Assembly (NCBI GenBank): GCA_963575745.1
Contig: CAUYUJ010012669.1
Coordinates: 32,501 to 96,500, forward strand
Direction: 5' to 3'
Length of the DNA: 64,000 bases
From: Prorocentrum cordatum
Taxonomy: Eukaryota; Sar; Dinophyceae; Prorocentrales; Prorocentraceae
The notes beneath the pieces are model-generated. The model made no database searches and was not told where the DNA came from. It worked only from the letters and a program-made list of their open reading frames with translations. Made by a program: the position numbers and the translations under genes. Shown piece after piece: positions 59,285-64,000 of this stretch (the first letter of the stretch is position 1; each line of letters opens with the position of its first letter).

Positions 59285-59890
59285 TGAGCGCCTCTTGGGG
59301 CTTCTTGGTTATTGGGGCTTCTTTGGGGCCTCTTGGGGCATTGGGGGCCTCTCGGGGTCTTCTTGGGGGCCTCTTGGAGACCTCTTGGGGGCCTCTGGGG
59401 GCCTCTTGGAGGCGCCTCGGGGGCATCTTGGGGACTATTGGAGTTATCTTGGGGTGGGGGGCTAGCAGGGTCCGTTCGGGCCTACCCCCTTGAGGCCATC
59501 TCGGGGGCATCTCGGGGTCGTCTTGGGGGGCCATCAAGGTTATATTGGCGCCCTCTTGAACCGTCTTGGCTCCTCTAGGGGGCCTCTTGGGCTGTCTTGG
59601 GGCGATCTTGGGGGCCTCTCAGACCGTCTTCGGCGCTTCTGAGACGGACGGGGCGATCATGTTAAAATGTTTCAAAACCTACTAGCAACTTTATTATTGT
59701 ACCCTCTTGGGGCCCTCTTGGGGGTCTTCTTGGGGTCTCCTTGAGGCGTCTTGGAGACCTCTTGGGCCGTCGTCAGGCCATCTTGGGCGTCCAGGAGCGC
59801 TCTTGGGCCGTTTCGGGTGACTCCTGGACCGTCTTGGTGGCCTCCTGGGCCCCTTTCGGCCCGTCTTGGGTCGGTTTGGGATTTCCGGGG
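59285..59890 (+). repeat. CTTGGGGGCCT degenerate short repeat, block 1
   Basis: Irregular 11-15 base units such as CTCTTGGGGGCCT and GTCTTGGGGC, interrupted at 59640-59700 by AT-rich non-repeat DNA. The same family recurs at 63178-63500. Confidence 0.85.
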
Positions 59891-61894
59891 GGAAGGGGGG
59901 GGGGAGGGGGGGGGGGGCTCGTGAACTCCTACCCCGGCAGAGCCGCCCCGGCCACCCCCCAGCAGAGCTGAAGCTCAGGTTGTAGCTTTCTTAAACTCAC
60001 GCGCCGGATTGGCGGATTTCAAATGGGCGCGCCGAATTCTCCAGGGATTGCGACTGCGGGGCCTATTTTGTTGTAGCTTTCTTTTTGTTGGGTGCATTTC
60101 GACTGGGGCACCTCGAGCGCACCTTAACGCATCGCGGCCGCCCGGGGGCCGCGCCGATCGAGACCCTGCGGCGATTGTGCTGGCGTCTGGTGCGGAGCCT
60201 GGGGTGTGCTTTTTGCCGCGCTGGGTCTCGGTGGCCATATGGCGGCAATTTTTGGGGCCCTCGAATTTGCTGCCCGAGGCGCTGGCGCAATCGGCGAGGG
60301 CTGGGCCAGATGCGAGCGGCGCCGTGGATCTGGGTCGCCGCGGGGGGTCGCGGCGCAGACGGCCAGGGAGAGCAACGGGGTCAACCTGAGAGGGCGTTGG
60401 GCAGGGCGATGAGCGCGCGAGGGGCAATGGGGGGGGGGCGCGATCGGAGGGGGGGGGGGGGATGGAGGGGGGGGGGGGGGGGCAGGGGCGAGGAACAGGG
60501 AGGTCCACGTCGTCGGCGGCAGTTGGGGCGTTCTTGCTGGCTTACTCGCAAGTCGCAGCGGCGGCAGCCGCGCCGGCCGCGGCGGCGTGCTCCTGACGTC
60601 GTCGGCGCGCGGGGGCACGCAGGACTTTTTGCCATCGGCATTCGCGCGACGATGGTGCAGCAGCCATATGAGAGTTTGGATCGCAGGAATGCCGGGTGGC
60701 CCGTGGTCGTTTGCAGCGGCGAGTCGGCCTGTAGCTTCGCGTGGCCCGGGCCCGCCTCCATCGACTTTTATCCACCTCGTCACCTTGTCCCCCTCGTCCC
60801 AAGAGCCCGTTCTCAGCGCCCCCATCGAGGCTGTTCTAGCCGTCCCCATTCAAGTTCTAGTCGCCCCCCTTTTCGCCCTCTGCGCCCCATCTTCGCCCGG
60901 TGTTATTCTCCAGACGATGTCGCGCGTCTGCCCCCTCTCCTTCTCCTCGCGCGCGGGTTTCGTCAGCCCCGTCGTCGTTTTCCTGGCGCCGTCGTTCCTG
61001 TCAGCGGCTGCGCTGCTGCTTCTGCCCCGTTGCCTGCCTCTCGCCGCGTCGCCGCCGCCGCTGCCGTCGCAGATGCGGCGTCGGAGATGTGCAGATCCGG
61101 CGGGGTTGCGTCGTCGACTCGCAAGCGAGGCGTTCGAGTTGTCCGGGGTGGATCGCCCCTGGGCGAGCGCGCGCAGTTGCGTTTCGCGCGTGCCGCGTGC
61201 CACTGCGCTAATCCAGCGGGCGGCTTCTGCGAATTTATGCAGCGTGTGCATATGTTCATTTATTTTGCAACACCGAGTTTCCTTCCATGTTTCATGTAGT
61301 CCCAGGCTGTCCATAAATAGCTGCCGAACACCCTAAACGGCAGTTCTCATTGCAGCAGCTTCCATCCCTCATGCAGCTTAATTGCAAGAAACTGTTGCTT
61401 ACCCGTGCTCTTCAGACGCACGCTACTGTCAGCCCGCAACTTTTCATCAGGGGGGGGGGACTGTTACATTCTCGCGGTGGTCGCGGATACGGAAGTTTCG
61501 TACCTTTGGGGGCACCTGACCCACAGAGCACGGACAACCCCGCAATTCACGGCAATTGCCCAGCTTGCACTTCATTTTTACGGCGACTGCCTGCCGTTCA
61601 CCTTTTCCTGTTGGCCTCAAAGGCCCACTACGCAACCTCATATTTTTCGGCTGCCCCACGTTAACAGATTGACGGGTTATTGCCTGGGTAGGCGGGGTGT
61701 GTGGGGCACCGAGGTCACGATAGCCCGGCTCTGCCACCTGGCACGCGCCTATTTTGTTTAATCTTCGTCGCCACATTTTTATAATTTTACTTGCGCGGCG
61801 CCTTCTAGGTGGCTTGCGCGTGCCTCTACGTCAAGTTGGTTTGGGCCTGCGCATTGTTCCCTCGCACGAACGCAACCGCTACACTGCTCATGTC
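59891..61894. other. Unassigned region
   Basis: G-run rich near 59890-59920 and 60430-60485. Frames up to 404 codons are low complexity and overlap on both strands. No gene recognised. Confidence 0.4.
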
Positions 61895-62175
61895 ATTAGG
61901 AGGAGGGGGAGGAGGAGGAGGAGGAGGAGGAGGAGGAGGAGGAGGAGGAGGAGGACGACGACGACGAGGAGGAAGAGGAGGAGGAGAAGGAGGGAGGAGG
62001 AGGAGGAGGAGGAGGGAGGAGGAGGAGGAGGACGAGGAGGAGGAGGAGGAGGAGGAGGAGGAGGAGGAGGAGGAGGAGGAGGAGAGGAGGGAGGAGGAGG
62101 AGGAGGAGGAGGAGGAGGAGAAGGAGGAGGAGGAGGAGGAGGAGGAGGGCGACGAGGACGACGAGGACGAGGAGG
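61895..62175 (+). repeat. (GAG)n trinucleotide array, block 1
   Basis: Nearly pure GAG/GGA with occasional GAC and GAA units. Confidence 0.95.
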
Positions 62176-62194
62176 TTGTCAAATCGCCACCCCA

Positions 62195-62335
62195 AAGTCT
62201 CAAATCGTGACCCCCGGAGGTCCCCCGAAGTCCCCGAAGGCCCCCCGAAATCCCACGAGGTCCCAGCGGTCCCAACGGTCCCCCGGAGGTCCCCGGAGAT
62301 CCCCGGAGATCCCCGGAGGCTCCCAGAGACCCGAA
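62195..62335 (+). repeat. CCCCGGAGGTC short tandem repeat
   Basis: About ten degenerate units of 11-13 bases (CCCCCGGAGGTC, CCCCGGAGAT) between the two GAG arrays. Confidence 0.8.
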
Positions 62336-62417
62336 AAAGGCAAACAAAATCCAATATCCGCCCGAAGCTGTCTGAAATGTCTCGTCGATCCTCGAGGAGG
62401 GCCGAGGGCAACACTTA

Positions 62418-62562
62418 TGAGGAGGAGGAGGAGGAGGAGGAGGAGGAGGAGGAGGAGGAGGAGGAGGAGGACGAGGACGAGGAGGAGGAGGAGGAGGAGG
62501 AGGAGAAGAAGGAGGAGGACAAGGAGGAGGATGAGGAGGAGGAGGAGGAGGACGACGACGAC
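62418..62562 (+). repeat. (GAG)n trinucleotide array, block 2
   Basis: GAG units with some GAC, AAG and GAT. Confidence 0.95.
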
Positions 62563-63177
62563 ACTGCTCTTGCAGTCCCCCCCACTCCCCACCGACGACG
62601 ATACGGTGGGGGCGCAGAGGCCGCCTGCGTGGCCGGCGGGGGCCTCCCCGCCGCAACGTCTGCCGCCGTCCGTTGCCGCCCGCCGCCCCCAGCAGGACCC
62701 TGACGTCCGCGAACCTGCGCTGGTCCGCCCCCGCCTCGCTGGGCGCGGGGATCGACACGTACCGGCTGTTCATGAGCGGCCCCGACGACGGCGGTTTCTT
62801 CGAGGCCCGCGGTCGGCCGCCCCCCCCCCCAAGCGAGGCGGGAGTTTATCCATGAGGGGTTCGACCTTCGGAGACGTCGGCAGGCGGTGGATTTGCATAC
62901 CGAAATCCTACGGGCATGGATATGGGTATGGATGCAGACATGGATATGGCCATGCTTTCAACATATCAAAGACGCTCACGGCGAATCACCGCCGCCCACT
63001 GCCTCTTGGAATTGCCCACATGGCAGAGCGTTGTGGCAAGAGCTCTGCCAAGCTATTGGACCATGTGTTTCCCCAGCCGTTGTGGAAACCTTTCGAGGAA
63101 CACTTGGGATAGGATAGCGGAGATTATCAGGAGGATGATGAGGAAGAGGAGGAGGAGGAGGAGGAGGCGGAGGAGGG
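62563..63177. other. Unassigned region
   Basis: No supported gene; a third short GAG run lies at 63140-63178. Confidence 0.4.
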
Positions 63178-63500
63178 GCATCTTAGGAGTCTCTCGGGGA
63201 GCCTCCTGGGGCCTCTTGGAGGCATTTTGGGGACCTCCTTGGGCCTCTTGGGGGCCTTTGGGGCTTCTCGGGGGCTTCTTTTGCCTTAGGGCATTCGTGG
63301 CCCGTCTGACGCCGTCGGCAGCCGTCTTGGGGGCCTCTCTGGGCCGACTTGGGGCCCTCTTGGGGTGCTCCAGAGCCGTCTTAGAGGCCATCTTGGAGGT
63401 CTTGGAGGCCTCTTAGGCCGTCTTGGGGCTCTCTTGGAGCCGCCTTGGGGGGCCTCTTGGGCCGCGCTTGGGCGATCTTTGGAGGCTCTTGGGTCGTCTC
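63178..63500 (+). repeat. CTTGGGGGCCT degenerate short repeat, block 2
   Basis: Same unit family and orientation as 59285-59890. Confidence 0.82.
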
Positions 63501-63728
63501 GTGTCGCTGGAAGGCAGGCAGGACCAGTGTCCTTATGGCAAATCATGGGGGTTGGTGGGTTTCACAGGGCCCTAGAACATATGTTCGGCCCCCACCTGCG
63601 CTGCCCCAGCTCGTGCGATATTCGGATTGGTGTGAGGAGTGCAACCCGTCTTCCCCGCTGCCGCGCCCAAAACTTAGGCTAGGCCGGTACACCGAAAATG
63701 TCCTTTAACAGTTTTAACGCCGTTCCGT
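63501..63728. other. Unassigned region
   Basis: Nothing recognised. Confidence 0.4.
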
Positions 63729-63779
63729 GGGGTCACCTAAGCATCAAATTTGGCCCAATTCTCTTCCTTAGGTGACCCC
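63729..63779. other. Perfect 13-bp inverted repeat
   Basis: GGGGTCACCTAAG at 63729-63741 and its exact reverse complement at 63767-63779, with a 25-base spacer. It would form a strong hairpin on either strand. Function unknown. Confidence 0.85.
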
Positions 63780-64000
63780 CTCCGCAAGGGCCCAGGCCAG
63801 ACCAGGGGTGTTTGGCCGGGAGCCAGGGGGGGATAAGGAGCTTGGGAATGTGGGGGCTTGCTTGCGCTACGCACCCCGCGCCCGACAACCATTTTGGCTC
63901 GAGCCGGGGATTTATGGCGCAAGTCGTACAAGCATGTAGCTTTGGGCAAACAGCACCGGCCTTCTGGGGCCAGGGATGCGGCGGCGAGCCTGGTGCCCGA
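63780..64000. other. Right edge of window
   Basis: Apart from the spliced-leader-like string nothing is recognised; short frames only. Confidence 0.4.
63882..63903 (+). other. Degenerate spliced-leader-like sequence
   Basis: CCATTTTGGCTC (63889-63900) matches the core of the dinoflagellate trans-spliced leader exactly, followed by GAG where the leader has AAG. The upstream part diverges: ungapped, about 16 of 21 positions agree. Relict leaders mark genes reinserted from processed mRNA. The following ATG (63914) opens only a short frame. Confidence 0.4.

Noticed and set aside
61754-63112. 452-codon frame through the GAG arrays
   Set aside because: Arg/Gly/Glu low complexity from the repeat; no globular part.

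Overview
This window reads as nuclear DNA of a dinoflagellate. It is GC-rich, has no recognisable cellular gene, and is built almost entirely from retrotransposons and tandem repeats. The non-LTR elements have the domain layout common in dinoflagellate genomes (coiled-coil ORF1; APE endonuclease, reverse transcriptase, CCHC and RNase H in ORF2). A degenerate spliced-leader-like string sits near the right edge. The genus cannot be told from the sequence.

Layout. 1-4568: the 3' part of a very large LINE (copy A), cut by the window edge, ending in a 3'-terminal hairpin and a (CT)n tail. 4569-21065: a head-to-tail, apparently complete copy of the same element (copy B, about 16.5 kb), with a 857-aa ORF1 and a 4,378-aa ORF2. 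ORF2 has a long novel N-terminal half (ADP-ribosyltransferase-like motifs, a Cys-rich cluster, hydrophobic segments) before the usual endonuclease, RT and RNase H. 21066-25665: two blocks of a degenerate 105-120 bp satellite. 25666-39500: mostly unassigned sequence with a duplicated 1.6-kb composite repeat (28698-30276 and 31592-33180), trinucleotide arrays, a 110-bp tandem array and a perfect 80-bp duplication. 39560-45811: a graveyard of LTR retrotransposons (copia-like Gag and RNase H remnants, gypsy-like zinc knuckles). 46146-49600: unassigned. 49620-57030, minus strand: a second, ordinary-sized LINE (element C). 57031-64000: GC-rich DNA, minisatellites, GAG arrays, a perfect 13-bp inverted repeat and the spliced-leader-like string.

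Two points stand out. First, both LINEs carry, inside their coding sequence, families of small hairpins whose loop region is constant while the stem arms differ in sequence but stay complementary. In the giant LINE there are 15 sites (arm, bulged C, GGC, UYYA loop, GCC, complementary arm); in element C there are four sites (5-bp arms around a GURACAK loop). In both families the sites fall in more than one reading frame, so the conservation is at the nucleic-acid level. Second, in both elements ORF1 and ORF2 lie in the same frame and are separated by a single UGA. In element C the junction reads UGA-CUA-G, the first ATG of ORF2 lies beyond two catalytic residues of the endonuclease, and a further lone in-frame UGA divides RT from RNase H. 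This points to translation through UGA, with decay by point mutation as the main alternative.

Limits: everything was read by eye. Repeat boundaries are approximate to tens of bases, domain calls rest on motifs, and no searches were run.
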